The position numbers and the translations under genes are program-made. 64,000 nt of DNA from CAWDVH01 sp963805705 (GTDB lineage Bacteria; Actinomycetota; Actinomycetes; Streptosporangiales; Streptosporangiaceae): positions 930,001 through 994,000 of the forward strand of contig CAWDVH010000001.1 of the NCBI GenBank assembly GCA_963805705.1. The letters are read 5' to 3'. Positions 8,428 through 17,074 of the stretch are shown here, in pieces (position 1 is the first letter of the stretch; each line of letters opens with the position of its first letter). The notes under the pieces were generated by a model that was not told the DNA's origin, made no database searches, and was given only the letters and a program-made list of their open reading frames with translations.

Positions 8428-8669
8428 TCGCTGCCCGCTGGCGGCGGTCGGAGGCGCTAGCCGCCTAAAACAGGTACGGTTATGTCTGTACGAAGGCAGG
8501 ACGCGCGCTGTACTCCAGGCGGTGGAGGGGCGGCGGGCCAGTCTGCTGCGCAAGAACCAGCAGGAAACCAGCAAGGATCAGTAGGAATTCGGCGCAGCAA
8601 GAGCAGACATTTCAGTGCGGTGACCAAGGGGCCCGACGGGGCCGGAGTGCGTTCAAGGGGGTCGAGCCA

Positions 8670-8957
8670 ATGGGGCGCGGCCGAGCCAAGGCCAAGCAGG
8701 TGAAGGTGGCCCGCCAGCTGAAGTACAGCGGTGGCGGCACGGACCTTGACCGGCTGCGGGCTGAGCTGGGCGTCGGCACGGACGAGCAGGAAGCGGACCG
8801 GCAGGCCGCGTACGCGGACCTGCCCGAGCGCTACTCCGTGGATGACGAGGATTCTGACGATGACGTGCTAGCTGACGATGAGGACCTCGGTGACGAGGAC
8901 CTTGACGCGGAAAGCTACGGCGTCGAGGGGCTCGGCCTGCGCGCACAGCCTGGCTGA
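8670..8957 (+). CDS. DUF3073 domain protein
   Basis: A 95-residue protein with the family's basic start, 'MGRGRAKAKQVKVARQLKYS', and a very acidic tail rich in Asp/Glu (from residue 60: DDEDSDDDVLADDEDL). DUF3073 proteins are actinobacterial, of unknown function, and are regularly encoded beside purM. The basic head and acidic tail suggest nucleic-acid or ribosome contact, but that is inference. ATG at 8670 is the only sensible start, with 'aaggggg' 16-22 nt upstream giving weak support. The 240-bp gap before it (8428-8669) contains no gene. Confidence 0.88.
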   Translation: MGRGRAKAKQVKVARQLKYSGGGTDLDRLRAELGVGTDEQEADRQAAYADLPERYSVDDEDSDDDVLADDEDLGDEDLDAESYGVEGLGLRAQPG

Positions 8958-8985
8958 TCACCTGCGCGGACAGCGGCCGCCTCAA

Positions 8986-9060
8986 GTACAGCCGCCTCAA
9001 GTGCGGTCGGCCCAGGTGCGGTCGGCCCAGGTGCGGTCGGCCCAGGTGCGGCGGGCTCAA
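8986..9060. repeat. 15-bp tandem repeat at the purM 3' end
   Basis: Three identical 15-bp units 'gtgcggtcggcccag' (9001-9045) flanked by two diverged units (8986-9000 and 9046-9060). The array fills the short space between the convergent DUF3073 and purM genes. The last unit contains the purM stop codon, so repeat expansion would change the purM 3' end. Confidence 0.85.
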
Positions 9061-10109
9061 CCGCGATGGTGCCCGGATAGCTGAGCACTGCCCGTGCCGG
9101 CGGTAATCTCCCCGGCGACCCAGGCAGGCAGGTCCCTGGACGACAGCTGGCGCAGGGCCCGGTCCGCGTCGGCCGCGCTCACGATCGCGGCCATGCCTAC
9201 GCCCATGTTGAAGGCACTCTCGGCGGCCGCGCTGTCCAGGTGGCCCCGCGCCGCCAGCATGCCGAAGACCGGGGGCGGATTCCAGCTGGCCCGGTCGAGC
9301 CTGGCGTCCGCGTCCGGCGGCAGGACCCGCGACAGGTTCGCGGCCAGCCCGCCGCCGGTCACGTGCGCGAACGCGTGCACGTCGCACGACGCGGCCAGCG
9401 CCAGGCAATCACGGGCGTAGATCCGCGTCGGGGTCAGCAGCTCCGCGCCGAGTCGCTGGCCGAGCTCGGGCGGCTGGGCGTCGAGGTCCAGACTGGCATC
9501 CGGCGCGTCCACTATCTTCCTGACCAGCGAGAACCCATTGGAATGCAGCCCTGATGAGGCCATGGCGATGACGACATCGCCCGGCCGGACGCGATCAGGC
9601 CCGAGCAGCTCATCGGCCTCGACCACCCCCGTGGCCGCGCCCGCCAGATCGAAGTCATCCGGGCCAAGATGGCCGGGGTGCTCGGCCGTCTCGCCCCCCA
9701 CCAGAGCACAGCCGGCCAGGACGCAGCCCGCGGCGATCCCGCCCACGATCGCGGCCACTCGCTCGGGCACCAGCTTCCCGCAGACCACGTAGTCGGTCAT
9801 GAAGAGCGGCTCCGCTCCGCACACTACGAGGTCATCGACGACCATGCCCACCAGGTCGATGCCGACGGTGTCGTACCAGCCGAGCCGCTGGGCCAGCACC
9901 ACCTTGGTGCCCACGCCATCGGTCGAGGTGGCCAGCAGCGGCCGGCGGAAGCCGCGGAGACTGGATGCGTCGAACAATCCGGCGAACCCGCCGATGCCCC
10001 CCACCACCTCGGACCGGGAAGTCCGGGAGACCGCGGCCCGCATGAGGCGGACGGCGCGCTCGCCCGCCGCGATGTCGACGCCGGCGGCCGCGTAGTCCGC
10101 GCTACTCAC
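9057..10109 (-). CDS. purM: Phosphoribosylformylglycinamidine cyclo-ligase (AIR synthetase)
   Basis: Fifth step of purine synthesis: ATP-dependent closure of FGAM to 5-aminoimidazole ribotide. 350 residues of the PurM/SelD ATP-binding fold, with 'DGVGTKVVLAQRLG' near residue 60, 'YDTVGIDLVGMVVDDLVVCG' near 75-95, 'VGGETAEHPGHL' near 150 and 'HVTGGGLAANL' near 255. The GTG start at 10109 overlaps the purF stop codon as GTGA, indicating translational coupling, so the longer frame to 10214 is rejected. Length is normal. The C-terminus runs into a 15-bp repeat array. Confidence 0.96.
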   Translation of the reverse strand: MSSADYAAAGVDIAAGERAVRLMRAAVSRTSRSEVVGGIGGFAGLFDASSLRGFRRPLLATSTDGVGTKVVLAQRLGWYDTVGIDLVGMVVDDLVVCGAEPLFMTDYVVCGKLVPERVAAIVGGIAAGCVLAGCALVGGETAEHPGHLGPDDFDLAGAATGVVEADELLGPDRVRPGDVVIAMASSGLHSNGFSLVRKIVDAPDASLDLDAQPPELGQRLGAELLTPTRIYARDCLALAASCDVHAFAHVTGGGLAANLSRVLPPDADARLDRASWNPPPVFGMLAARGHLDSAAAESAFNMGVGMAAIVSAADADRALRQLSSRDLPAWVAGEITAGTGSAQLSGHHRG

Positions 10110-11782
10110 GGCCCGCCTCGCCCCCCGCTGACGGCCGCTCCCTCCAGCATGTGCTTGCCCTGCTGCGCCTCGGTCACCGCGATCGGGTAGTCGCCGTCGA
10201 AGCAGGCCCGGCACAGCCGCCCGGCGGGCAGCGTCGTCGCCGCGATCAGGCCTTCCAGCGAAACGAAGCCCAGCGAGTCAGCGCCGATCGACTGGCGGAT
10301 CTCCTCGACGGACAGGTTGCCCGCGAGCAGCTCGGCCCGGCTGGCGAAATCGATGCCGAAGAAGCACGGCCACGCGACGGGGGGGCTGGAGATCCGCACG
10401 TGAACCTCCGCGGCCCCGGCCTCGCGCAGCATCGCGACGATGGCCTGCTGGGTATTGCCGCGGACGATCGAGTCGTCGACCACCACTACGCGCTGGCCGG
10501 CGATCACGTCACGCAGCGGGTTCAGCTTGAGCCGGATGCCGCGCTGCCTGATGGTCTGGCTGGGCTGGATGAAAGTCCGGCCGACATAGGAGTTCTTGAC
10601 CAGGCCCTGACCGTACGGGATGCCGCTGGCCTGGGCGTAGCCGATCGCGGCCGGGGTCCCTGACTCAGGCACCGGGATGACCAGGTCGGCATCGGCCGGA
10701 TGCTCGGCGGCCAGCCTCCGGCCAACCTGGACCCTGGTGGGATGCACGCTGCGGCCCGCGATCGAGGTATCCGGCCGGGCGAGATAGACGTACTCGAACA
10801 GGCAGCCACGGGGCTCGGGACGGGCGAAGGTGTGCGAGCGCACCCCCCGCTCGTCGATCGCGATCATCTCGCCGGGCTCCACCTCGCGGACGAAGGCGGC
10901 CCCGACGATGTCCAGCGCGGCGGTCTCGCTGGCGACCACCCAGCCGTTCGCGAGCTGGCCGAGCACGAGCGGGCGGAAGCCCTGCGGGTCACGGGCGGCA
11001 TACAGGGTCCGCTCGTCCATGAAGACCAGCGAGAAGGCGCCCCGCACCAGCGGCAGCGCGGCCAGGGCTCCCGCCTCGATGGCACTGCCGGCCGCGGGGA
11101 CCGGCAGGGACGTGACGCCCGGCGGGACCGCGACGCTGGCCGCGGGCGTCAGATCCGGCCCGATAGCCAGGGCGACCGCTGGCGTCGTACCCGGCGGGAC
11201 GGCAGCCGGCGCGACCGGCACTGCGGGCACGGCGGGAACTACAGGCACGGCGGGAACTACAGGCACGGCGGGAACTACAGGCACGGCGGGCACGGCGGGC
11301 GCGGCGAACAGCGCGGTCAGGACGTCGGTGTCCGAGGTCGCCTGGCCGGTCCGGCCCTCGGTGGGTGCTCCCGCCAGGACGGCGAGCTCCAGCGTGTTGA
11401 TCAGATTGCCATTGTGGCCGAGCGCCAGGCTCGCGGTCTGGGTCGCCCGGAAGGTGGGCTGCGCGTTCTCCCACACCGACGAGCCGCTCGTGGAGTACCG
11501 GCAGTGCCCGATCGTCAGGTGCCCGCGCAGGGTATTGAGCACCGACTCGTTGAAGACCTGCGGGACCAGGCCCATGTCCTTGTACACGACAATCCGGGTG
11601 CCGTCGCTGACGGCTATGCCGGCCGACTCCTGGCCGCGGTGCTGCAGGGCATAGAGGCCGAAGTAGGCCAGCTTGGCCACGTCCTCGCCGGGGGACCAGG
11701 CCCCGAACACGCCGCACGCATCTCGGGGCGGGCGGTCAGCGGGATCCAGATCATGCGTCAGGCGTCCATCGGGCGCGATCAC
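10106..11782 (-). CDS. purF: Amidophosphoribosyltransferase with a repeat insertion
   Basis: Committed step of purine synthesis: PRPP plus glutamine gives phosphoribosylamine. A short propeptide ends before the catalytic cysteine in 'DACGVFGAW' (about residue 23), which becomes the N-terminus after processing. The Ntn-type glutaminase domain follows. The PRPP motif 'VVVVDDSIVRGNT' sits near residue 435 and Fe-S-type cysteines near 'LCRACFDGDYP'. At 558 residues it is longer than usual because of about 70 residues rich in Pro, Ala and Val (about 160-230), built from 'VPVVPA' repeats, inside the glutaminase domain. It is coupled to purM by GTGA overlap and lies 9 bp downstream of a sterol-carrier-family gene. 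Confidence 0.95.
   Translation of the reverse strand: MIAPDGRLTHDLDPADRPPRDACGVFGAWSPGEDVAKLAYFGLYALQHRGQESAGIAVSDGTRIVVYKDMGLVPQVFNESVLNTLRGHLTIGHCRYSTSGSSVWENAQPTFRATQTASLALGHNGNLINTLELAVLAGAPTEGRTGQATSDTDVLTALFAAPAVPAVPVVPAVPVVPAVPVVPAVPAVPVAPAAVPPGTTPAVALAIGPDLTPAASVAVPPGVTSLPVPAAGSAIEAGALAALPLVRGAFSLVFMDERTLYAARDPQGFRPLVLGQLANGWVVASETAALDIVGAAFVREVEPGEMIAIDERGVRSHTFARPEPRGCLFEYVYLARPDTSIAGRSVHPTRVQVGRRLAAEHPADADLVIPVPESGTPAAIGYAQASGIPYGQGLVKNSYVGRTFIQPSQTIRQRGIRLKLNPLRDVIAGQRVVVVDDSIVRGNTQQAIVAMLREAGAAEVHVRISSPPVAWPCFFGIDFASRAELLAGNLSVEEIRQSIGADSLGFVSLEGLIAATTLPAGRLCRACFDGDYPIAVTEAQQGKHMLEGAAVSGGRGGP
11226..11303. repeat. 18-bp in-frame tandem repeat inside purF
   Basis: Three identical copies of 'ggcacggcgggaactaca' (11226-11279) followed by shorter derivatives. 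The period is a multiple of three, so copy-number change keeps purF in frame. The repeat encodes the Val/Pro/Ala insertion in the PurF glutaminase domain. Confidence 0.9.
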
Positions 11783-11791
11783 CAGCCCAGT

Positions 11792-12268
11792 CTATTGATG
11801 CCGGCCAGCACCGGGAGCCGACGCGGCCAGCGGAAGGTACTCGGCGAGATTCGCGCGGGAGCCGCTGGCCCGCAGCTTCCCCCCGGCGGCGCCCTGCGCC
11901 CACGTGAGCCGCCCGGTGGCCAGCATGATCCAGGTCACGGCGTCGGTCTCCACGACATTGGGCGGCGTGCCGCGAGTATGCCTGGTTCCGGCCACGCACT
12001 GGATGGCCGCGTACGGGGGGATCCGGACCTCTACCGCACGTCCGGGGGCCCGGTCGGCCAGCAGGTCCAGCAGGTGCACGACAGCGGTGCGCAGGACCTC
12101 CCGCTGCGGCTCGGCTCCGGCGTCCAGCGCGGCCAGCACCGCCTCGACGCTGGCGCGGCCGAGAGCCGGTACCGTCTGCGGGCCGGCCCATGCCGCGATA
12201 CCCAGAGCCGCCCGCTGCGCGTCGAGCGCCGCGAGCAGCCGGGCGGGATCGGGTCGTCTGGCCGGCAT
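11792..12268 (-). CDS. Sterol carrier family protein (SCP2-like, MDMPI-related)
   Basis: A 158-residue protein with an N-terminal helix pair ('PARLLAALDAQRAAL') and a C-terminal SCP2-like domain containing 'DAVTWIMLATGRLTWAQ' near residue 110 and 'SGSRANLAEYLPL' at the end. Genes of this type sit upstream of purF in Streptomyces, so the pairing is conserved, but its role is unknown. The SCP2 fold binds hydrophobic ligands, and the C-terminus resembles that of mycothiol-dependent maleylpyruvate isomerases without an evident metal-binding N-terminal domain. It probably shares a transcript with purF, 9 bp downstream. Confidence 0.75.
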   Translation of the reverse strand: MPARRPDPARLLAALDAQRAALGIAAWAGPQTVPALGRASVEAVLAALDAGAEPQREVLRTAVVHLLDLLADRAPGRAVEVRIPPYAAIQCVAGTRHTRGTPPNVVETDAVTWIMLATGRLTWAQGAAGGKLRASGSRANLAEYLPLAASAPGAGRHQ

Positions 12269-12423
12269 CGTCTGCGAACGCTAGCGCACGACCGGTTACC
12301 CGGCTGCCGCACCGGCCTGGGGACGGCATCGGCGGAAGCGAGCCGTTTTGCCGCGGAGTTTTTTTGGTTGCATTTCGTAACATCCGCGTGCAGTTAACTT
12401 GCCGTACGGGTAAATCGTGTTCT

Positions 12424-13044
12424 ATGCCAGGTCAGCGCAGCCCCACTCCCCGCCGGGCACGCGGGTCAAGGGTGCCCAGGATCGTCGGCATCAGCGTTGT
12501 CCTGCTGCTGGCCGTCGTCGGGGTCATCGCCGTCCTGCGGCCAGCAAAACCGCCCGCCACCGCCCCTCGTCATGTCACCCTGCCGTCTGCCCGGGTGGAG
12601 GGCGTCCAGACGATCGGAATTGTCGCCGCCGGCCTGCCGGACCCGGCTAGCTCGGCGCCCCCCGCTCCCGACACGCTGGTGGCCCCGGCCGGCAGCGTCG
12701 CCTTCGCTCCCGGACAGCAGACCGCGCCCGCCTGGACGGCCGACCAGATGGCGGGCGGCACGTATATCTTCATCAACCTCGCTAACGGGCAGTGCCTGGC
12801 GCCGGCGGCGCGCGGCGGCGCGGCCGTGCTGCGGAAATGCAACCTGGGCCAGGCCCAGCGCTGGCAGCGCGAGAACGGGAACACACAGGGCTTCGCTCAG
12901 CTCCGCAATGCGCAGGATGGCCGCTGCCTCACGATCACCAGCACCATCCCGGCCGCCGGGCCCGACGATTTCACCGCCGGGCTGCAGCCCTGCAGCGCGC
13001 ACCCGGGCTCGCAGCAGCTCATGACGTTCTCGCCGACGTTCTGA
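12424..13044 (+). CDS. Membrane-anchored protein with ricin-B-type lectin domain
   Basis: 206 residues. A basic head (about 20 residues) precedes one hydrophobic helix 'IVGISVVLLLAVVGVIAVL' near residues 22-40, consistent with a type II anchor. A Pro/Ala-rich linker follows. The C-terminal 90 residues carry ricin-B-like features: 'NGQCLAPA' and 'AQRWQRE', a QxW-type repeat, then 'DGRCLTI'. Such domains bind carbohydrate, so an extracytoplasmic glycan-binding role is likely; no enzyme domain is present. ATG 12424 is the first Met before the basic head. It stands alone between divergent and convergent pur genes. Confidence 0.7.
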   Translation: MPGQRSPTPRRARGSRVPRIVGISVVLLLAVVGVIAVLRPAKPPATAPRHVTLPSARVEGVQTIGIVAAGLPDPASSAPPAPDTLVAPAGSVAFAPGQQTAPAWTADQMAGGTYIFINLANGQCLAPAARGGAAVLRKCNLGQAQRWQRENGNTQGFAQLRNAQDGRCLTITSTIPAAGPDDFTAGLQPCSAHPGSQQLMTFSPTF

Positions 13045-13071
13045 CCGCCCGCCGCCGTCGCGACGCGGTTC

Positions 13072-15402
13072 TCAGCCGAACAGAGCGGGCAGCGTGCCCT
13101 GGTGCGCCGCGGCCAGTTCGGGCAGCTCGATGGCGAAGGCACCGGTAACCTCCAGGACGCTACCGCCAGTGGCGCCGAGCACCACCGCGGGCACGTCCTG
13201 CTCCCGGCATAGCGCGCCGAACTCGGCCTCCGCGCCGGGCCGCACGGCTACCACCGCGCGCGCGGCCGATTCGCTGAACAGGAACGTGAACTCCTCCCCC
13301 GGCAGCGTCACCTGGCAGCCCGTCCGGCCGGCCAGGCAGCTCTCGGCCAGGGCCACGGCCAGGCCGCCGTCGGACAGGTCGTGCGCCGCGGCCAGCAGCC
13401 CGCGCGCGGCCGCCGCGACCAGCGCCGCGGCGAGGGCACGCTCGGCGCCCAGGTTCACCGCCGGCGGGCGGCCGCCCAGGTGACCGTGCGCCACGTGCGC
13501 CCACAGCGAGCCGCCCAGTTCCCGTGCCGTGGTGCCGAGCAGCACGATGCTGGCACCGGGCTGGCTGAAACCGATGGGCACCCGCCGCCGCACGTCGTCG
13601 TGGATGCCCAGGACCCCGACGACCGGGGTCGGATGGATCGCGGCGCTGCCCGTCTGGTTGTAGAAGCTGACGTTCCCGCCGGTCACGGGCACTGCGAGCG
13701 CCAGGCAGCCATCCGCCAGGCCCCGGACCGCCTCGGTGAACTGCCACATCACGGCCGGGTCTTCGGGCGACCCGAAGTTGAGGCAGTTGGTCACCGCCAG
13801 CGGCCGGGCACCGGTCGCCGCGACGTTGCGGTAGGCCTCGGCCAGAGCCAGCTGCGTCCCGGCGTAGGGGTCCAGGCGGCAGAACCGGCCGTTACCGTCG
13901 GTCGCCAGCGCCACGCCGAGGCCGGTCTGCTCGTCAACGCGGATGACTCCGGCGTCCTGCGGCATGGCCAGGACCGTGTCCCCCCGCACGTAGCGGTCGT
14001 ACTGCTCGGTGACCCAGCTCTTGTCCGCCGCATCGGGCGAGGCGAGCACCGACAGCAGCGCCGCGCGCAGCGCGCCGCCGGAGCCCGGCCGGGGCAGCGC
14101 CGCCGCATCGTCGGCCAGGAGGCCGTCCTGGCTGGCCGGCCGCCGCGCCGGCCGGTCGTACAGCGGCCCGTCGTCGGCCGCGCTGCCCGGCGGGATGTCG
14201 ACCACCTGCTCGCCGTGCCAGGTCATCTCCAGCCGGCCGGTACCTGTCACCTCGCCGATCACGGTCGCCCGCACGTCCCACCGCGCGCAGATGGACAGGA
14301 ACTGCTCGACCCGGGCCGGCTCGACGATCACCATCATGCGTTCCTGGGACTCGCTCATCAGGATCTCGGCCGGGCCGAGGGCCGCGTCGCGCAGCGGGAC
14401 CGCGTCCAGCCGCACCCGCATGCCGACTGCGCCCGCGGCGGCCAGCTCGGTGGTCGCGCACGCCACTCCGGCGGCACCGAGATCCTGGACGCCCACGACC
14501 AGGCCCGCCGCGTACAGCTCCAGGCAGCATTCCACCAGGAGCTTTTCCATGAACGGGTCGCCGACCTGCACGCTGGGGCGCTTAGCGCCCTCACCGCCGC
14601 CGCCGAAGGACGCGCTGGCCAGCACCGACGCACCGCCGATGCCATCGGGGCCGGTGGTCGATCCCAGCAGCACCACCTGGTTGCCCGTCCCGGTGGCGCT
14701 GGCGACCTTGAGATCCTCATGCCGCATCACGCCGATGCACAGGGCGTTGATCAGCGGATTACCGGAGTAGCAGGGGTCGAAGGCCAGCTCGCCGCCGATA
14801 TTCGGCAGGCCGAGGCAGTTGCCGTAGAACGAGATGCCCCCCACGACCCCCGGCAGCACCCGGCGGGTGTCGGGCGCGTCCGCCGGCCCGAACCGCAGCG
14901 CGTCCATCACCGCCACCGGCCGCGCGCCCATGGCCAGGATGTCGCGGACGATCCCCCCCACGCCGGTCGCCGCGCCCTGGAACGGCTCTACGTAGGACGG
15001 GTGGTTATGCGATTCGATCTTGAAGGTAACCGCGTAGCCCTGCCCGATATCGACGACCCCGGCATTCTGGCCCATCCCGGCCAGCAGCACGCCCGTCTGC
15101 GGTGCCTTGTCCGCGAACTGGCGCAGGTGCAGGCGCGAGGACTTGTAGGAGCAGTGCTCGCTCCACATCACCGAGTAGATGGCCAGCTCGGCATCGGTAG
15201 GCCTGCGGCCGAGCACGCCGGTGATCCGGGCGTACTCGGGATCGGTCAGGCCGAGCTCGGCGTGCGGCTGCGGCTGGCCGGGCGTGGCGGCGGCCCGCGC
15301 CACCGTGTCCTGCGCCACCGTGTCCTGCGCCACCGTGTCCTGCGCCACCGTGTCCTGCGGGCTCGCGCTGCCGGGCCGGGTCATGCCGTCGCCGTCGCTC
15401 AC
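13072..15402 (-). CDS. purL: Phosphoribosylformylglycinamidine synthase subunit PurL
   Basis: ATP-dependent amidation of FGAR to FGAM, working with PurQ (glutaminase) and PurS. 776 residues of the small-type PurL. The linker 'WSEHCSYKSS' is near residue 83, 'ESHNHPSYVEPFQGAATG' near 132 and 'HDLSDGGLAVALAESCL' near 665, giving the two tandem PurM-like halves. The N-terminus carries four copies of 'QDTVA' encoded by a 15-bp repeat, which is not part of the usual family sequence. The GTG start overlaps the purQ stop as GTGA, so the genes are coupled. No Shine-Dalgarno is evident, as expected for re-initiation. Confidence 0.96.
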   Translation of the reverse strand: MSDGDGMTRPGSASPQDTVAQDTVAQDTVAQDTVARAAATPGQPQPHAELGLTDPEYARITGVLGRRPTDAELAIYSVMWSEHCSYKSSRLHLRQFADKAPQTGVLLAGMGQNAGVVDIGQGYAVTFKIESHNHPSYVEPFQGAATGVGGIVRDILAMGARPVAVMDALRFGPADAPDTRRVLPGVVGGISFYGNCLGLPNIGGELAFDPCYSGNPLINALCIGVMRHEDLKVASATGTGNQVVLLGSTTGPDGIGGASVLASASFGGGGEGAKRPSVQVGDPFMEKLLVECCLELYAAGLVVGVQDLGAAGVACATTELAAAGAVGMRVRLDAVPLRDAALGPAEILMSESQERMMVIVEPARVEQFLSICARWDVRATVIGEVTGTGRLEMTWHGEQVVDIPPGSAADDGPLYDRPARRPASQDGLLADDAAALPRPGSGGALRAALLSVLASPDAADKSWVTEQYDRYVRGDTVLAMPQDAGVIRVDEQTGLGVALATDGNGRFCRLDPYAGTQLALAEAYRNVAATGARPLAVTNCLNFGSPEDPAVMWQFTEAVRGLADGCLALAVPVTGGNVSFYNQTGSAAIHPTPVVGVLGIHDDVRRRVPIGFSQPGASIVLLGTTARELGGSLWAHVAHGHLGGRPPAVNLGAERALAAALVAAAARGLLAAAHDLSDGGLAVALAESCLAGRTGCQVTLPGEEFTFLFSESAARAVVAVRPGAEAEFGALCREQDVPAVVLGATGGSVLEVTGAFAIELPELAAAHQGTLPALFG
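15296..15355. repeat. 15-bp in-frame tandem repeat at the purL 5' end
   Basis: Four copies of 'tgcgccaccgtgtcc' (the first with one mismatch), encoding QDTVA x4 at PurL residues 16-35. The array sits in the poorly conserved extension ahead of the first conserved PurL block, so length change should be tolerated. Confidence 0.92.
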
Positions 15403-16085
15403 GCGGCGGCCGCGGCGGCAACGGCCCGCAGGACGGAGGCGAAGAAGCCGAGGCCGTCAGCGCCGGGGCCGGTGAGCGGGTCGATCGCATGCTCTGGATG
15501 CGGCATCAGGCCGACGACGTTGCCCTCCTGGCTGGCAACGCCCGCGATGCCGGCTACCGACCCATTGGGGTTGGCGGCGGCATAGCGGGCGAGGATCTGG
15601 CCGCCCGCGGTCAGCTGCGCGAGCGTCGCGGGGTCGGCGACGTAGGCGCCCTCACCGCTTTTCAGCACCACGGTGATCTCCTGGCCCGCCGCGAAGCCGG
15701 CGGTCCAGGGGGTCCGGTTGTTCTCGATCCGCAGCTGCACGTCCCGGTTGACGAATCGCAGGTCCTCGTTGCGCGTCAGCGCGCCGGGCAGCAGATGCGC
15801 CTCGCACAGGATCTGGAAGCCGTTGCAGATGCCCAGTACCGGCAGGCCGGAGCGCGCGGCCGGGACGAGCTCGGCCATGACCGGGGCGAACCGGGCGATG
15901 GCGCCGCAGCGCAGGTAGTCGCCGTAGGAGAAACCGCCAGGCAGGATGACGGCGTCGACGCCCTTCAGGTCACGATCGCCGTGCCACAGCGGCACGGCGC
16001 TGCCGCCTGCCCGGCTGACGGCACGGCACGCGTCACGGTCATCCAGCGAGCCGGGAAAGGTGATGACACCGACTCTGGCGGTCAT
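15399..16085 (-). CDS. purQ: Phosphoribosylformylglycinamidine synthase subunit PurQ
   Basis: Class I glutamine amidotransferase that supplies ammonia to PurL. 228 residues. The nucleophile Cys is in 'GLPVLGICNGFQILCEA' near residue 87, the oxyanion strand is 'ILPGGFSYGDYLRCGA', and the His-Glu pair is in 'GLMPHPEHAIDP' near 200. Length and order match the family. The ATG start is 40 bp after the stop of an RsbW-like ATPase gene, which separates purQ from purS; purL follows with a GTGA overlap. Confidence 0.96.
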   Translation of the reverse strand: MTARVGVITFPGSLDDRDACRAVSRAGGSAVPLWHGDRDLKGVDAVILPGGFSYGDYLRCGAIARFAPVMAELVPAARSGLPVLGICNGFQILCEAHLLPGALTRNEDLRFVNRDVQLRIENNRTPWTAGFAAGQEITVVLKSGEGAYVADPATLAQLTAGGQILARYAAANPNGSVAGIAGVASQEGNVVGLMPHPEHAIDPLTGPGADGLGFFASVLRAVAAAAAA

Positions 16086-16125
16086 GAGCGTCCCCGCGGC
16101 CGGCGCATGCAGGCAGGCTACCGGC

Positions 16126-16890
16126 TCAGCCCGCGTCCCTGAGCCCGGACTCCGGCAGCTCGGCCAGCGGCCCGCCCGGACGCAGGTCGATCCGCTTGCG
16201 CATGGACACCACCGTGCCCATGCCCGGTCCGCTGCGCAGCGTCACGTCGTCGACGCACGCACGCATGATCGCCAGGCCGCGGCCGGACTCGGGCAGCTGG
16301 GCGATGTCACGCTCCTGAGCCGAGCGCCGGGAGCGTGACAGCCTGCCGAGCAGCGGCACGGGCGCATGCCGCATGGGGCCGCGCGGCGCCGTGGCGTGCG
16401 GCGCTGAGGAAACGGAGTACGACGCTGACCCGCGCGGCGCTGGCCCGTACGGCGCTGGCCCATGCGGCACTGGCCCGTGCGGCGCCGGCAGCGGCGGCGC
16501 AGCCGGGCGGCGGCGGAGCCGGGCCGGCGTCACGGCCAGCAGCCGGGCCGATGGCCGCGCCGACGAGAGGGACAGGGGCCGGCGGCCGGGGCGGCTCGGC
16601 AGGTCGAATCCGCTCCCGCTGTCGAGCACCTCCAGCAGGCAGCGATTCCTGCCGACCCTGGCGACTACTTCATAGCGGAGCCCGGGTCCCGCATGACGCA
16701 GCACGTTCGTGCAGGCCTCGGTCACGGCCAGAAGCAGGTCACCGATGCATTCCTCATCCACGCCCAGCCGTCTCAGGGTGTCGCCGAGAACCCGGCGCAT
16801 CACGGGCACGCTCAGCGACTCACGCGGGAATACCAGGCAGAACCGCACGTCCACGCCCGGCTCCCCTGACTGTGACGCCCGAGTTCGCAT
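16126..16890 (-). CDS. RsbW-like ATP-binding protein with a repeat-rich insertion
   Basis: A 254-residue GHKL ATPase of the anti-sigma-factor/serine kinase class. The N box is 'LLAVTEACTNVLRHAG' near residue 55, the G1-type box 'LEVLDSGSGFDLP' near 90 and the G2 box 'ESGRGLAIMRACVDDV' near 205. Normal family members place the two G boxes about 20-30 residues apart. Here about 100 residues rich in Pro, Ala, Arg and Gly are inserted, partly encoded by 15-bp repeats ('HGPVPHGPAPYGPAP'). ATP-lid variation of this size is unusual. It may regulate a sigma or anti-anti-sigma factor not visible here. It lies between purS and purQ, read in the same direction. Confidence 0.78.
   Translation of the reverse strand: MRTRASQSGEPGVDVRFCLVFPRESLSVPVMRRVLGDTLRRLGVDEECIGDLLLAVTEACTNVLRHAGPGLRYEVVARVGRNRCLLEVLDSGSGFDLPSRPGRRPLSLSSARPSARLLAVTPARLRRRPAAPPLPAPHGPVPHGPAPYGPAPRGSASYSVSSAPHATAPRGPMRHAPVPLLGRLSRSRRSAQERDIAQLPESGRGLAIMRACVDDVTLRSGPGMGTVVSMRKRIDLRPGGPLAELPESGLRDAG
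16426..16485. repeat. 15-bp in-frame tandem repeat in the RsbW-like gene
   Basis: Four units of the form 'tggcccgtacggcgc' with 1-3 mismatches each. They encode the His/Tyr-Gly-Pro-Ala-Pro repeats in the insertion between the two nucleotide-binding G boxes. Confidence 0.85.
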
Positions 16891-17074
16891 TCGCCCCTCA
16901 GTCCCCCGAATAGGCCAGTCACGCTGAGTACATTATGAGCGTTTCCCGTGACCGGCCGTGGTAACCATAAAGTAGGGCGATCTCTGGACGAACAGTGCGG
17001 TTCAAGAGGCTGGCGGGCCGGTCGTGCCCGGCCGCTCGGCAGCGCGTCTGCCCTGGTAGCCGGGGATGACGAGA

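Noticed and set aside
10700..12397. 565-codon plus-strand frame opposite purF
   Set aside because: It is antisense to purF and to the sterol-carrier gene. Its Gly/His-rich repeats simply mirror the purF tandem repeat.
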